DNA of 64,000 nt from Nelumbo lutea (Eukaryota; Streptophyta; Magnoliopsida; Proteales; Nelumbonaceae): the NCBI GenBank assembly GCA_022828595.1, contig JAKGHH010000001.1, positions 122,214,999 to 122,278,998 on the forward strand, read 5' to 3'. Both the position numbers and the translations under genes were made by a program. The notes under the pieces were generated by a model that worked only from the letters and a program-made list of their open reading frames with translations, was not told the DNA's origin and ran no database searches. Positions 11,637 to 22,750 of this stretch are shown here, one piece after another; the stretch's first letter is position 1, and every line of letters begins with the position of its first letter.

Positions 11637-11669
<33 letters not shown>

Positions 11670-11692
11670 TGTGTGTGTGTGTGTGTGTGTGT
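11637..11692. repeat. (TA)n(GT)n microsatellite
   Basis: An uninterrupted TA run passes into a GT run between the Helitron-like sequence and the Tat-element LTR. It may derive from the TATATATA start typical of this Helitron family. Confidence 0.95.
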
Positions 11693-12286
11693 TTGGGTCA
11701 TGGCTAAGCTGGTCTTGAGAGACGCGTGGCTGCCTAGTCATTGCCCGGCAACATTGGGTTAGCTCAACCATGTCAGCATAGATCGGCCACATTAGCATAG
11801 CTCGGTGAGCTACGCTATTATTATGGCCCCCTATCCAGTCCTTTTAGCCACGTCAGCCATACGTCACACGGATGAGCACAACTACGGATAAGGAGGAGTA
11901 AGGAAGACGACTCCGTTGGGGAATGGAATTCTATCCTGAATACCTTGGCAGCTAACCTCATCCCGACAACCCCAGAAGCCCAATCCGAACAAGACACGAA
12001 TCTTTGGCTATAAAAAGGCACTCCATGCTCAAGGTAAGGGATCCAACTTCTGACACCGATACAACTACTTAACTCGGACCAACATCCTCATAGCTCGACC
12101 CGACCATCTACCACTGTCTACTGACTTGAGCGTCAGAGTACTTACCTGGGGATAACTCCTCGGGCCTCTGACTTCTCCTTTCTTGATAACAGGTCTTGAA
12201 GCACGGCCTTGTCCTCATAGCTCAGCCCCACCCTGCCAGCAAAGATTATCTGGTTGCTCTCCTCAAATCGTGCACCACCTCGGATT
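11690..12286 (+). repeat. 5' LTR of the Tat-lineage gypsy element, 3' end lost
   Basis: It begins TGTTTGGGTCATGGCTAAGC and matches 19932-20316 in order, including GGCTATAAAAAGGCA (TATA box near 12008) and the closing CACCTCGGATTG. The downstream copy continues GATTGAGCA, so this copy lacks its last few bases. It also carries about 210 bp (11750-11960) that are deleted in the 3' LTR. Directly after it comes protease/RT coding sequence, with no primer site. Confidence 0.85.
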
Positions 12287-13330
12287 GTATAGCCTACGGT
12301 CTCCACATTCTACCTCACCATGAAGTTCCCCACCAAATATGGCATAGGAGTAGCACATGGGGACCAAATAATTGTGTGGTAGTGCTACTTGCTCTCCTAT
12401 CGAGGACCATGCCCGATTGGGGAAACATTAATGGCAGAAGCATATGATCTAAGGGACAAGGTGAGAGCATAGCGTGGTCAACCTGTTGAAGACCTCATCT
12501 AGGTGCCACTCAATGATGAAGATGTCAAGAGGACAGTCCAGGTTGGTTCTCTCCTAGATGACCGCCTCCGCGAAGAGCTTGTACAACTATTGAGGGACCA
12601 CACCAACATATTCGCCTGGTCGGCGGCAGATATGCCAGGGATTGACCTAGAAGTCATCACACACCATTTGAATGTCGACCCCTGCTACCGACCTATCAAG
12701 CAAAAGAAGAGGAGCTTCACGACATAATAATGGCAACTGATCACAGACGAAGTGCAAAAGTTGCTCGATGGTGAAGAAAGCCAATGGGAAATGGAGGATA
12801 TGCATCGACTTCACCGACCTAAACAAAGCCTACCCCAAAGACAACTTTCCTTTACCAAGAATTGACCAACTCATTGATGCAATGACAGGCTATGAACTCC
12901 TGAGCTTTATGGATGCCTTCTCAGGGTACAATCGGATCCGAATGTACCATGATGATCAGGAGAAAACAGCTTTCATCACTTATCGCGACTTATATTGCTA
13001 CAAGGTAATGCCCTTCGGCCTCAAGAACACGGACGTCACTTACCAATGGTTGGTGAATGAGGTGTTCAAGGATCAGCTCGGCTGAAATGTGGAAGCATAT
13101 GTCGACGACATGCTAGTAAAGAGCAAAAAGGTCAAGCACCACCTTGCTGACCTAAAAGAAGTCTTCAGTACAAGTATAAGATGAAGCTGAACCCAACCAA
13201 ATGTGCTTTCTGGGTCAGCTTGGGTAAATTCCTAGGGTTCATGGTGACAAAAAAGGGGATTAAGGCGAATCTAGAGAAAATACAAGCCATCCTCAACATG
13301 CAATCGCCCTGAACTCACAAAGATGTGCAA
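12287..13330 (+). pseudogene. Tat-lineage pol: protease tail and reverse transcriptase, with stops
   Basis: Just after the LTR, coding resumes with VSTFYLTMKFPTKYGIGVA, the linker between protease and RT in Tat-type elements. Then come VPLNDEDVKRTVQVGSLLDD, NIFAWSAADMPGI, VITHHLNVDP, and RT blocks VKKANGKWRICIDFTDLNKA, NFPLPRIDQLIDA, FMDAFSGYNRIRM and KVMPFGLKN. The catalytic YVDDMLVKS at 13098 is intact, but a TGA at 13083 precedes it. Several stops and frameshifts are present. Gag, the primer site and most of protease are absent, so this is an internal deletion derivative. Confidence 0.88.
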
Positions 13331-13479
13331 CGACTCACATATAGAGTAGCCACCCTTAGCAGATTCATGTAAAAATCCGTGGATCAGTGTCTACCCTTCT
13401 TCAAAGCCCTTAAGCGACCGAAGGACTTCCAATGGACCGAGGAATGCAAATGATCATTTCAAGAACTAAAGCGGTACCT

Positions 13480-14290
13480 AAGCTCGCCGCCTCTCCTCAC
13501 CAAGCTAAGCCCAGGGGATGAGCTATTGCTCTACCTCTCACCGGGGATGAGGTCGTCAGCTCGGTACTAGTCAAGGAGGAAGACCAGATACAGAGGCCGA
13601 TCTACTATAACAACAAAGTCCTCAATGGAGTGGAAACCTAGTACTCCAACTTGGAGAAAATAGCTCTAGCTCTAGTCACCTTGACTAGAAAGCTCAGGCC
13701 ATACTTTCAAGCCCACAGTATTTGAGTGTTCACCGACCAGCCGCTCAAACAAGTTCTCCAAAGGTCATAAGCATCCAGCCTCTTGATCAAATGGAGCATA
13801 TAGCTAAGTGAGTTTGACATCAAACACTCACCCCGACCCACCATCAAAGTTAAGTCCCTAGCCGACTTCATTGCCCAATGCACATTCACCGTCAAGGATT
13901 CTGCCCCGCCGCCGCAAGTATGGACCCTACACGTGAACATCTCATCAAATCAGCAAGGCAGCATAGTCGGCCTCATTCTCCTCAGCCTAGATGACATGGT
14001 GCTAGAGCATGCTCTCAGGTTTGAGTTTAAAGCATCCAACAACAAGGCTGAGTACGAGGCCTTGATCGTTGGACTACGCCTCGCCCTAGACCTGGGAACT
14101 CGAAGAATAGAAGCCTTTAGTGATTCTCAGTTGGTAGTCAACTAGATCCACGGACAGTTTGAGACACAAACACCCATAATGGAAAGTTATCTACATAAGG
14201 TACAAGAGCTCATCCACCGACTTGAGCACTTCAACATCCAGTAGATTCCTCAATTCGAGAACATATGAGCCAATGAGCTGTCCAAGTTAG
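13480..14290 (+). pseudogene. Tat-lineage double RNase H (gypsy RNase H plus archaeal-type RNase H)
   Basis: Degenerate frames give the usual gypsy RNase H text (YSNLEKIALALVTLTRKLRP, then FTDQPLKQVLQR). They are followed at 13933-14145 by a second RNase H of archaeal type (GSIVGLILLSLDDMVLEHAL, RFEFKASNNKAEYEALIVGL, IEAFSDSQLVVN). Two consecutive RNase H domains are a known mark of the Tat lineage. The second frame ends in TAG within VN-W, probably TGG to TAG. Confidence 0.8.
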
Positions 14291-14559
14291 CTACCTCTCT
14301 GAAAACTGACCTCGGCAAGACATCACGGTTGGACACACTAGCCCAGCCAAGCATCACACCAATAGCTCTCCTCATCCTCTCGGTACATCATGGCCCATCC
14401 TGGATGGACCCCATCACATTGTACCTCTGAGAAGGAACACTTCTAGAAGATCAAACAGAAGCGAAGAGACTCCAACACATATCAGCCCAGTACTGCCTTA
14501 TCCAAGGTCAGCTTTACCGCCGCTCACACTCTTCCCTACCTAAAATGTCTCTCTCCATC

Positions 14560-15680
14560 CGAAGCAGACTATGTCCTTAGGGACAACCATGAATGTATCT
14601 ATGGAGACCATCCCGGTGTATGCACCCTAGCACACAAGGCACTTCGACAAGGTTATTTATGGCCAACGATGAAGCAAGATGCAATCCAGTTAGTTCGGAA
14701 ATGTGATAGTTGTCAGTGACACTCCAATCTCTATCACCAGCATGTACTCCCCCTGAAGCCGATCACCAGCCCATGGCCATTCGCACAGTTGGGGATGGAC
14801 ATCCTTGGCCCCTTCTCCACCACGATTGCCCAGAAAAAGTTCCTCCTAGTGGTGGTAGACTACTTCGCCAAATGGGTGGAAGCTGAAGCTCTGGCATGCA
14901 TTACTGCACACAATGCCCATAACATTTTCTAGCAAAGTAATGTCTGCCGATTTGGTATTCCGCGCGTCCTCATCACAAACAATGGGACACAGTTAACTGA
15001 CCAAATGTTTGAGGCCCTCTGCTCCAACTTGAAGATCGACCATTGGACCACCGCTGTGCACCGACCCAAGAGCAATGGACAGACCAAGGTAACCAACCGA
15101 ACCTTATTGCACGGCCTGAAGACCTGGTTAGACCAGGCCAAGGGGAGGAGGGCTGAGGAACTGCCAAGCATACTCTGGGCATACAGGACTACTCCACGGA
15201 CAGCCACCGGTGAGACACCCTTCAGCCCGACCTACGGGGCCGAAGCTATGGTACCTATAGAGATTGGATTTCTAACCCTCTAAACCGAACTCTTCGATGA
15301 AGACCAGAATGAAGAGGACCTCCATGCAAAGTTAGACCTGATTGAGGAAGCTCAGGACCGAGCACATGTCAAGATTGTAGCACAGTAGTAGAGGATGGCA
15401 AAATACTATGACACCAAAGTCAAAAGATGCGAGTTCAAGACAGGTGACCTTGTCCTCCGCAAAGTCATAGTGCCCGCACTCGGGGAAGGTAAGCTTGAAC
15501 TAAACTAGGAAGGGCCATATAGAGTCACCAAGGTTCTTGGTTCGGGCACCTACAGTTTCGAAGATTTTGATAGCCAACCAATATTGAGGAGTTAGAACAC
15601 AGGAAACATTCGGATGTACTATCAGTGGCTCAATGATAATAAAGAGTGTCCTATTCAAGCAAAGTGTTGATTTCCTGACA
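14560..15680 (+). pseudogene. Tat-lineage integrase with two catalytic residues mutated
   Basis: The zinc-finger region reads HPGVCTLAHKALRQGYLWPT and then VRKCDSCQ. The core follows: LLVVVDYFAKWVEAEAL, ITNNGTQLTDQ, TTAVHRPKSNGQTKVTNRTL and ILWAYRTTPRTATGETPFSP. The first catalytic Asp (14858-14860) is kept. The second is AAC (Asn) at 14978-14980 and the catalytic Glu is AAG (Lys) at 15086-15088. Both fit G-to-A changes. In-frame stops also occur. A conserved C-terminal region continues to about 15650. Confidence 0.87.
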
Positions 15681-15714
15681 CACCACATGCACACACACCA
15701 TTGCATGAGCATCG

Positions 15715-16340
15715 TGCTACATAATCGAGCTACATGACCACATTACAAAACCGAGCTACACGACCACGCTACGTGACCACACATGTGTAGCTCAGTACAA
15801 CTCACTTACTCGGCTGACCTCCGAACGGCCTAAGCCCACAACGCATAGCTCGGCAACGTATTACCAACCTACTTGACTCGGCTGACCTCCGAACGGCCTA
15901 AGCCCACAACGCATAGCTCGGCAACGTATTACCAACCTACTTGACTCAACTACCTATGGCTTGAGCCTAAAGTGGAGAAGAACAACCCCACCCATCAAGG
16001 CCTAAGGACGGTAGATCAAATTTCACTCACCCACCAACCAAGTCGGTCAGAGCTAGCTGAGCAATGACTAGCCCTCAAAGGGACCCAAAGGCTCCTAAGA
16101 CCAAAAACTGAGCATCCCAAATGTGTAGCTTAGTACAACTCAATTACTCGGCTGACCTCCGAACGGCCTGATCCCACAATGCATAACTTGGCAGCGTATT
16201 GCCGACCAACCTGACTCAGCTGACCTCCGAACGGCCCGAGCCCACAACGCATAGCTCGGCAACGTATTACCAACCTACTTGACTCAGCTACCTACGGCTT
16301 GAGCCTAAAGTGCAGAAGAATGCCCCCACCCATCAAGGCC
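15715..16340 (+). repeat. Tandem repeat between integrase and 3' LTR
   Basis: Units with CGGCTGACCTCCGAACGGCC, AAGCCCACAACGCATAGCTC and GGCAACGTATTACCAACC recur at about 15808, 15875, 16148 and 16216. Longer repeats include the block cacccatcaaggcctaagga (15990 and 16328). They lie in the long 3' untranslated region typical of Tat-type elements. Confidence 0.8.
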
Positions 16341-16552
16341 TAAGGACGGTTGATCAAACTATACTCACCCACCAACCAAGTCGGTCAGAGCTAGCCGAGC
16401 AACGGCTAGCCCTTGAAGGGCCCCAAAGGCTACCGAGACAAAAAACTGAGCATCCCAAAGATCATAGCTCAGAATACACTTCCGCTTCACCAGTCGGAGC
16501 CTAAAGATCTTGGCCAACTCAAACCTCAACCAAGGCAAGGTCGAGGAACCTG

Positions 16553-16555
<3 letters not shown>

Positions 16556-16592
<37 letters not shown>
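16556..16592. repeat. (GA)n microsatellite
   Basis: A near-perfect GAGAGA run within the Tat element's 3' region. Confidence 0.95.
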
Positions 16593-16595
<3 letters not shown>

Positions 16596-16699
16596 TTGCA
16601 CACAAGTTTAGAACCAGAAAATTTCATTAAGTTAAATGGCTAGTACAATAGGTGAAAGCTCAACATACTGAGCCATTATAGGAGCAGCAAAAAAAAAAA

Positions 16700-18601
16700 A
16701 AGAAAGGAATCCACAACAGTTCAATCCGTGGAACGGAGTTTGGTGGCCTCGTCACCTCCATCTTCATCATCATTGCCACCTCATCCTTCCTCATCAACAA
16801 GTTCATCCGAGGCCGGGGGTGTCTCATTGTCATAGGCCTCCCGAGTTTGCACAACATCATCTAGCTCAGGACGGTGGCACAATGCTCTCTGTCGGAAGAC
16901 ATTGAAACCAGCCTCATAAGAAGCCAAAGCATACTGATCCATGTCCTACCGAAGCTCCACTGAGTTCTCGTATCGTGCCATTGCCTCCTCGACGACCTCT
17001 TGCTTTAGTCGTTCCCTCTTTGCCTTCAGCTCAGCAATCTCATGCTTCAGGCCACGGACCAAGTCCACTTGCTCGGCCAATCGAGCCTTCAGTTCAGCCA
17101 CCTCTTTCTCTAGCACGACGGACTGCTCCCCAGCCGCCTAAAGCTCGACCAATTGGGCCTTCACCTGAAGGTACTCGGTATGCTCCTTCTCATACAGTCG
17201 CCACAACTGACGAAGATGATCAACCATGGTAATAGTCGAGCATGCGTTCTACGGACACAAGAAGCACCATTAGTACGAAGAAGCATGCTTGAAACAACGA
17301 AGACAGGTACGAGCTTACCTGAGCCATAGCCTGAATAAGTGAGCACTCCAATGTGCTATTCCCGGTACTTTCGGCCTCTTCGGTGATGTAGGTTATCATC
17401 ATCCCACGGAGTAGCTGCTTGGGAACTTCGGGGGTCTCTAGCCCGTCCCGACTACGGACCATCCAGCGCGGTATATGGATGTCCGAGCTACTGATCCCCA
17501 CCTCAACCTGCAGAGGGAAGGTGGCCTGGTGAGCTTCCTTGGGCTCCATAATCACGATGTCCTCATCATCGTTCCCCTATCGCCGAGCTCTTTTTTGCCA
17601 ACGTGGTGCCCTCTTGGAAGACTTCGAAGGAGGGACTACCTCGGGATGAACTTGCGGTGCTGCGCCTGCCCGATTCTGCCTCTAGCGATTTTCCTTCATC
17701 CGATGTACGATTTCCTCTTCACTCACCATCTCTACACCTGCATCGCGGAAGCACGATAGTAAGTACTAGATCATAGAAGCAAAGAAAGTATAGGCAAATA
17801 AAGCTACGAAAAGGACGGACCAGTCACCCTATGCATCAGCCTGCCGAGCATCAACATCTCCGACCATGTATACGCAGCTACGTCTATCCCGTGCATCATG
17901 CTCAGAGCCGACCTTTTCTCCCAAGTAAGTGCAAACCATTGAGGTTGGGGTACTCTCATTCTCGATTTTCGAAGCGCGTCCGAGAAGGGAAGGTCCCTGG
18001 ATAGGGATAGTGGACAGAGAAGAAAGTTTCCTTCCAGTGCTTCAGAGAAGAGGGGACCCCAACCAACACTCTAATGTTCTTCCTAGTCGAGAAGTAGTAG
18101 TAGCCCTGTTGGTGATGTTTGAGCTGAAGAAGGAAGCTCACCATACCCAGGGTCAACTCGATATCATGAACGATGCAGTAGGACAGAAGGCCAACCAAAA
18201 AGCTAAAGGAGTTTGGCATCAACTACACCGGCAGTACTCGGTACCATGCAAGTACCTCAACAACCCCTTCGTTTAGAGGAAACCTCATCTCGGCTTCTAG
18301 ATTGTTCTCGTACACACAAATTTTTCCAGGTCGAGCATCGGTACCATCTCACCATGCTACGACACCTCATTCGGAATTGCTCTGGGATGTCGTACATAGC
18401 TCAAATCCATGCCATGTCCTCAAGGTTCAACACGTAGGGTGTGGTTTCAAACCGGCGACTAGCCTACAAGGGAAGCTCAACTTCTACCCTAGAGGGACCA
18501 ACCTCGGCATCCTCGAAAGCCCCAACCTCGGACTCATAACCAGACTCACTAGAACCAGAAGAGCTAGAAGCGGAAGAAGAATGGGAAGATGAGGAAGACA
18601 T
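16700..18601 (-). pseudogene. Antisense, intron-containing ORF of the Tat element (gypsy-type 'putative transposase' family)
   Basis: On the strand opposite pol, a decayed gene starts at 18601 with a serine-rich head (MSSSSSHSSSASSSSGSSES, then GYESEVGAFEDAEVGPSRVE). It continues with FLVGLLSYCIVHDIELTLGM and QGYYYFSTRKNIRVLVGVPS, then a coiled-coil tail (VVLEKEVAELKARLAEQVDL, RGLKHEIAELKAKRERLKQE) and an acidic end near 16730. Two introns can be placed: GTGACT...TGCAG at about 17833-17740, and GTAAGC...CCGTAG at 17318-17249. Tat-lineage elements are known to carry extra, often antisense, ORFs before the 3' LTR. The middle part resembles the Pfam 'putative gypsy type transposon' family (from memory). 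Several stops make it non-functional. Confidence 0.65.
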
Positions 18602-18719
18602 CTTACCGAGCTTGAAGCCGAGGAATAAAAACAAAATTCCGAGCAACATAGACAACACCCCGTCGAGCTATCCAAGTTACTCATCTTGCAAATGGCAAAG
18701 GGGGAATGCTCATCCATCC

Positions 18720-19560
18720 CTACTTATAACTGTAGGAACGCGAATCGACGCCAGATCTATGATGAGGATAAAGCGCCGCTTTGACAAATACCGCATGCGC
18801 AAGGCCTCGGGAACCAAAGCAATGACCTCAACAAACAATGGCCAGGGCATTAATTGCCCCGGTCCACCCTATAGCAGCGGTCCAACCAACGTCACATATG
18901 TTTGAGGTTGGCCCAGGACCACTGGATCAACTGATTTCTCTAGTTTTTCTAGGATGCCCAACAACAAATACCGACCAAATGAGGCCTCGTTGTGCCTCAG
19001 CCGAGCACCCCACCCTTCGACTTCGGAACTGGGGGAGTGATGCTTGGATTCCGATATTTCAAGCACAAGTTCCTCAATCGAAGACCAGGGACCTCAACTC
19101 CATGGCTCATTACCTCCGAGGCCCCCAACTACAAAGCTCAGCACCCCTGAGGCCCCCAACTTCAAAGCTCGGCATACCATGGCTAGGCATCAGCTCCGTA
19201 GCTCAACACCTCTGAGGCCCCCAACTTCAAAGCCCAGCACCTCCGAGGCCCCCAACTTTAAAGCTTGGCATACCATGGCTGAGCATCAACTCCGTAGTTT
19301 GACACCTCTGAAGCCCACAACTTTGAAATTCAGCATACCATGGCTGAGCATCAATTCCATAGCTTGGTGCCTCTAAGACCCTCAACTCTGAAGCTCGGCA
19401 TACCATGGCCTAAGCCCTATAGCTTTACACCTCTAAAGCCCCAACTTTGGAGCTTGGCACATCATGGTCGAGCATCACAGCGGCATCAACTCCGAAGCTT
19501 AGACTCCAACTCCGGAGCTCGGCATACCATGGCCGAGCATTATAATGATCTCAACATTGG
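18720..19560 (+). repeat. Tandem repeat upstream of the 3' LTR
   Basis: Units of about 45-90 bp carrying CTCGGCATACCATGGC, GAGCATCAACTCCG and ACCTCTGAGGCCCCCAAC recur from about 19095 to 19540, with much substitution. They show as long spurious plus-strand frames rich in P, S and T. Positions 18720-19090 show no clear repeat and no coding. Confidence 0.75.
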
Positions 19561-19905
19561 AGCTCAACTTCCACTAGGAATCAGAGTCATTCCTCGGCCC
19601 ACCAAGAAGACGGACCTCTAAGCTCAACTTGACACCTCGGCGCTCTACCGAGCTATGCAACCATGCAACACTTCAAACCGAGCACTCCCCCTGCTCGGCT
19701 CCAGAACTGGGGGAGTGGTGTTCGGATTCCAAAGTTAGGATTCTTGGAGTTTTGCAGCCAACGATGGAAGGATTCCTCGACCACATCCCATATTGCCCAG
19801 ACCCTAGGATTATGGTAGGCGCCGAGGAACAACAAAGGGACCAGATGCTCAACTAGATTAACTTGGAAGTTCCTCAGCCGAGGAACGAATTGGGAGCACT
19901 TCATT

Positions 19906-19931
19906 CCTTGACTTCAGAACTGGGGGAGTGG
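19906..19931 (+). other. Polypurine tract of the Tat element
   Basis: CAGAACTGGGGGAGTGG lies directly before the 3' LTR start TGTTCGGG. Two further copies of the same junction (GAACTGGGGGAGTG followed by a TG-start) occur at about 19027 and 19704. Confidence 0.75.
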
Positions 19932-20316
19932 TGTTCGGGTCATGGCTGAGCTGATCCTGAGAGACATGTGGCTGCCCAATCATTGCCCGACCGACAACCC
20001 TGGAAGCCTAATTCGACCAGGACACGTATCTTTGGCTATAAAAAGGCATTCCATGCTCAAGGTAAGGGACCCAACTTCTGACACAAATATTGCATCTTAG
20101 CTCGGACTAGCATCCTCATAGCTCGACTTGATCATCTACCACTGCCTACTGACTTGAGCATCGGAGTACTTACCCGGGGATAACTCCTTGGGCCTCTAAC
20201 TTCTCCTTTCTTGATCATTGGTCTTGAAGCGCGGCCACATCCCTGTAGCTTAGCCCCACCCTGCCAGCAAGGACTATCTGGTTGCTCTCAGTTCGTGCAC
20301 CACCTCGGATTGAGCA
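19932..20316 (+). repeat. 3' LTR of the Tat-lineage element (internally deleted)
   Basis: It begins TGTTCGGGTCATGGCTGAGC and ends CACCTCGGATTGAGCA. It matches 11690-12286 but lacks about 210 bp, joining TTGCCCGACC to GACAACCC. TATA box CTATAAAAAGG is near 20034. The flanks are microsatellite-like on both sides, so no clean target duplication can be read. Confidence 0.85.
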
Positions 20317-20620
20317 ATAGTATATATATAGATAGATAGATAGATAGATATAGATAATATGTGTATAAAATATTTAGAAAATTTTATTTTATGAATTTAT
20401 GCAATATGACTATAAAATATAACAAATATGTATAAATAATATAGATATAAATATGTATTAATGGGACAGGCAAAAAATGATCACCCATCATGAAGTTTTT
20501 CATCCCAAGAACTATGTACGCATCCTGAAAGAAAGCATTGACACCTAATGGACTCAATCCGAGTTCCAAAATAATGAAACTGTTGACTCTGGCTAACCCA
20601 ACTTGCACCCCCCGCCAATT
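20317..20620. other. AT-rich spacer with (GATA)n
   Basis: A TATATAGATAGATAGATAGATAG run lies at 20323-20355, followed by AT-rich sequence. No gene or RNA feature is recognised. Confidence 0.6.
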
Positions 20621-22268
20621 AGAGGTGGCAATTGGGCTGGTTGGGTTGGGTTCGGTTTGGGTTGAGTTTCAACCCAACCCATCTAACCCACCAACCCATT
20701 AATGACCCAATTAGATAGAATTAAATGGGTTCGGTTCAACCCAAACCCAACCTATTTAGATAAAATAATGAAAATTACACAAAAATAACCAAAAAATTAA
20801 GAAAAAAACATAAATTATGCAAAACCCAGAAATTGAAGAAAAATAACACGAATTACAAAAAAAAAACAAATAAATACATGAAGAATAACATAAATTACAT
20901 AAACCAAAGAAATACATGGAAAAATAACATAAATTACAAAAAAAAATGTCCAGAAAATGAAGAGGAAATTTCACCTCAACTTCATTGTCCAAATCCCTCC
21001 AGCTTGTCTCCAAATTTAAGGGAATAATTCCTCTTGGGATTAAAAGAAGATTTTAAAATTTAAGTAGAAAAACCTCAACTAAAAATGCCAAGTGTGAAAA
21101 TCCTAATTTCAGCAAAATATGTAGAAGTAAAGAATGAATTTTTGTCTAGAAAAAAAAACAAGTAGAAAAGGAATGAAATGCTCCAACCTCGCCAAAATCC
21201 TCTACTTATATACAAGTGATAAATGAATAGTTGCAATGAGTTTGAGAGATGTGAATGGCTTACCAGTAGTTAGAGGTGTAAATCGGGCCATGCAGCCCAT
21301 GGCCCGACATGAATTTGGACCGGCCCAAACGATGGTCCATGGGCTATGCCAAGCCCGGCACGATCATGTGGGTAGTGCTAGGCCTGGAGTTTTAGGTCCA
21401 TGGGCCAGGCCAACATGGCACTACCGAGCAAGCCGTGCTGCCCGCATGCCAGCACGACCATATGTATTATTTATATATATTTTATATATATTTATATAAA
21501 CTATAATTATATAATAATATATAGTATATAATATATGAATAAAATAAATATTTTTTTAAAATTTTATTATACTAATTTATTTAATTATTGTATATATAAA
21601 CAATTGTATACATCAAAATTCATATAAAATTAAAATTTTAAGTTTTTTATCAAAATTTTCAAATAAATAGCTTTGGCCTGATGCACGGCCCGACCTAGCC
21701 TTAGGCTTGGCCCACAGGCCAGCCCAGCTCGCGGCATGGCATGGGCCCACACAAGCCTGGGCCGTGGGCCGTGTCGGACCAACCCCCAAGTTATCCCAAG
21801 TTAGGGCGGCACGGCTCGACACACACTTTGCATGGGTCACCCACGAGAATTTTACACCTCTACCAATAGTTTCTGCACCAGTATCAGATTTCCAGCATGA
21901 ACTGCGACTTCAATAAACAACTATCACATTAGTATCGAACTCCTTGTACTCAATCCGAATTTCACCGATATATTAGTAGAACCTCCGTCTTCCATGACTT
22001 AAGGCAACAACACCAATACTGTTCATGTCGAAAGTAATGTTCTTTAGTAATTACGAAGAAATGTAGGTCTTGGCATAGAGAGAAAATAATTTCCAAATAA
22101 AAAAGAAAATAGCCTGAAAATAGTCTTATGGATGGCCGTTGGATGCTCATGACCCAACTTATTAAAAATATTTTTATTGGATTGGCCCACCCTCTAAAGA
22201 CCCAAATTAATAAATACAATCCAACCTGCTAATAAATGGGTGGATTGGGTTGTAAATTGCCACTCCTA
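20621..22268. mobile_element. Outer inverted-repeat element (Mutator-like, non-coding)
   Basis: The left end AGAGGTGGCAATTGGGCTGG and the right end ...TTGTAAATTGCCACTCCT are inverted complements for about the first 15 bases. The left arm is rich in CCCAACCC/GGGTTGGG text, as is the right arm near 22240. Flanks CCCGCCAATT and ACCCCCAAATT are similar but not identical, so the target duplication is only possible. It contains the inner element at 21272-21861. No transposase frame is visible. Confidence 0.5.
21262..21871. mobile_element. Inner inverted-repeat element (21272-21861) with 10-bp target duplication
   Basis: Ends are AGAGGTGTAAATC and GAATTTTACACCTCT, inverted repeats of 11-12 bp. Flanks are ACCAGTAGTT (21262-21271) and ACCAATAGTT (21862-21871), a 10-bp duplication with one mismatch, as expected for Mutator-like elements (9-11 bp). 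The interior has GC-rich GGCCCATGGGC-type arms around an AT-rich core. A related truncated copy is at 53400-53850. It is 590 bp with no coding. Confidence 0.7.
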
Positions 22269-22439
22269 CCCCCAAATTATCTCTCCATGAATTTAATACA
22301 CAATGTATATGAGATATTTTCAATATGTGAGTGGATTTCAATGTTTGAGGATGCGTGCAGAATCTTGTAGGAAGGGAATGCGGGAGAGGGACCATAATGT
22401 CACGTGAGTAGAACGTGGACTGTGGTCAGTAAACAGCAG

Positions 22440-22750
22440 CCACAGAATTCCTTAACACAGCATTAGGAATATCTTCCGTATTTATTAATAAATATTTACA
22501 GGAGATGTTTTAATACACGGTAAATGTGTGTATGAAGCGCCCATTTATGAAGAATAGATCCCGTCTGGACACTGTGAGGTTTAATTAACATCTCTTACGG
22601 AAGCGGGATCTACTGTGCTCACACGCACATCCACCGTGCATTAGGAATATCTCCCGTGAAAAATAATTAATAAATACGAAAAATATTCCCAATACATGTA
22701 AGATGTGCGTGTGAGGCGCCAAGTGAGTAACAGATCCGGTCTCTTTCTTA
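22440..22750. repeat. Diverged direct duplication
   Basis: GCATTAGGAATATCT(T/C)CCGT..., a following AATAAATA stretch, ...GAAGCGCC/GAGGCGCC, ...AGATCCCGTCT/AGATCCGGTCT recur from about 22461 and again from about 22641. This lies about 700 bp upstream of the first gene. A related fragment (ggaagatgttcccaatacag) is at 51030. Confidence 0.55.

Larger units (their letters stand above)
5105..11640 (-). mobile_element. Helitron-like element(s), minus strand, interrupted by a solo LTR
   Basis: The left edge on the minus strand reads ...GCACGGGTCCCCGCTAG followed by T, the Helitron CTRR-T end. The preceding sequence (gaccctttctattatttagc) matches the plus-strand Helitron ending at 38851. The right part (11480-11634), reverse-complemented, matches the 5' region of the plus-strand copies (CTCCTAAA...CTACC...TTATCTCTAATTCC). 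The extreme 5' end is replaced by a TA repeat, so about 110 bases are lost. The left arm of the 3' hairpin is also eroded. There are no Rep/helicase sequences, so it is non-autonomous. The AT-rich body holds repeated units described separately. Confidence 0.7.

Noticed and set aside
15005..15207. Frames on the minus strand opposite the integrase
   Set aside because: The plus-strand frame carries recognisable integrase text; the opposite frames are shadows.
19044..19621. Proline/serine-rich plus-strand frames before the 3' LTR
   Set aside because: They are translations of a tandem DNA repeat, differ in frame between units, and have no start context or domain.
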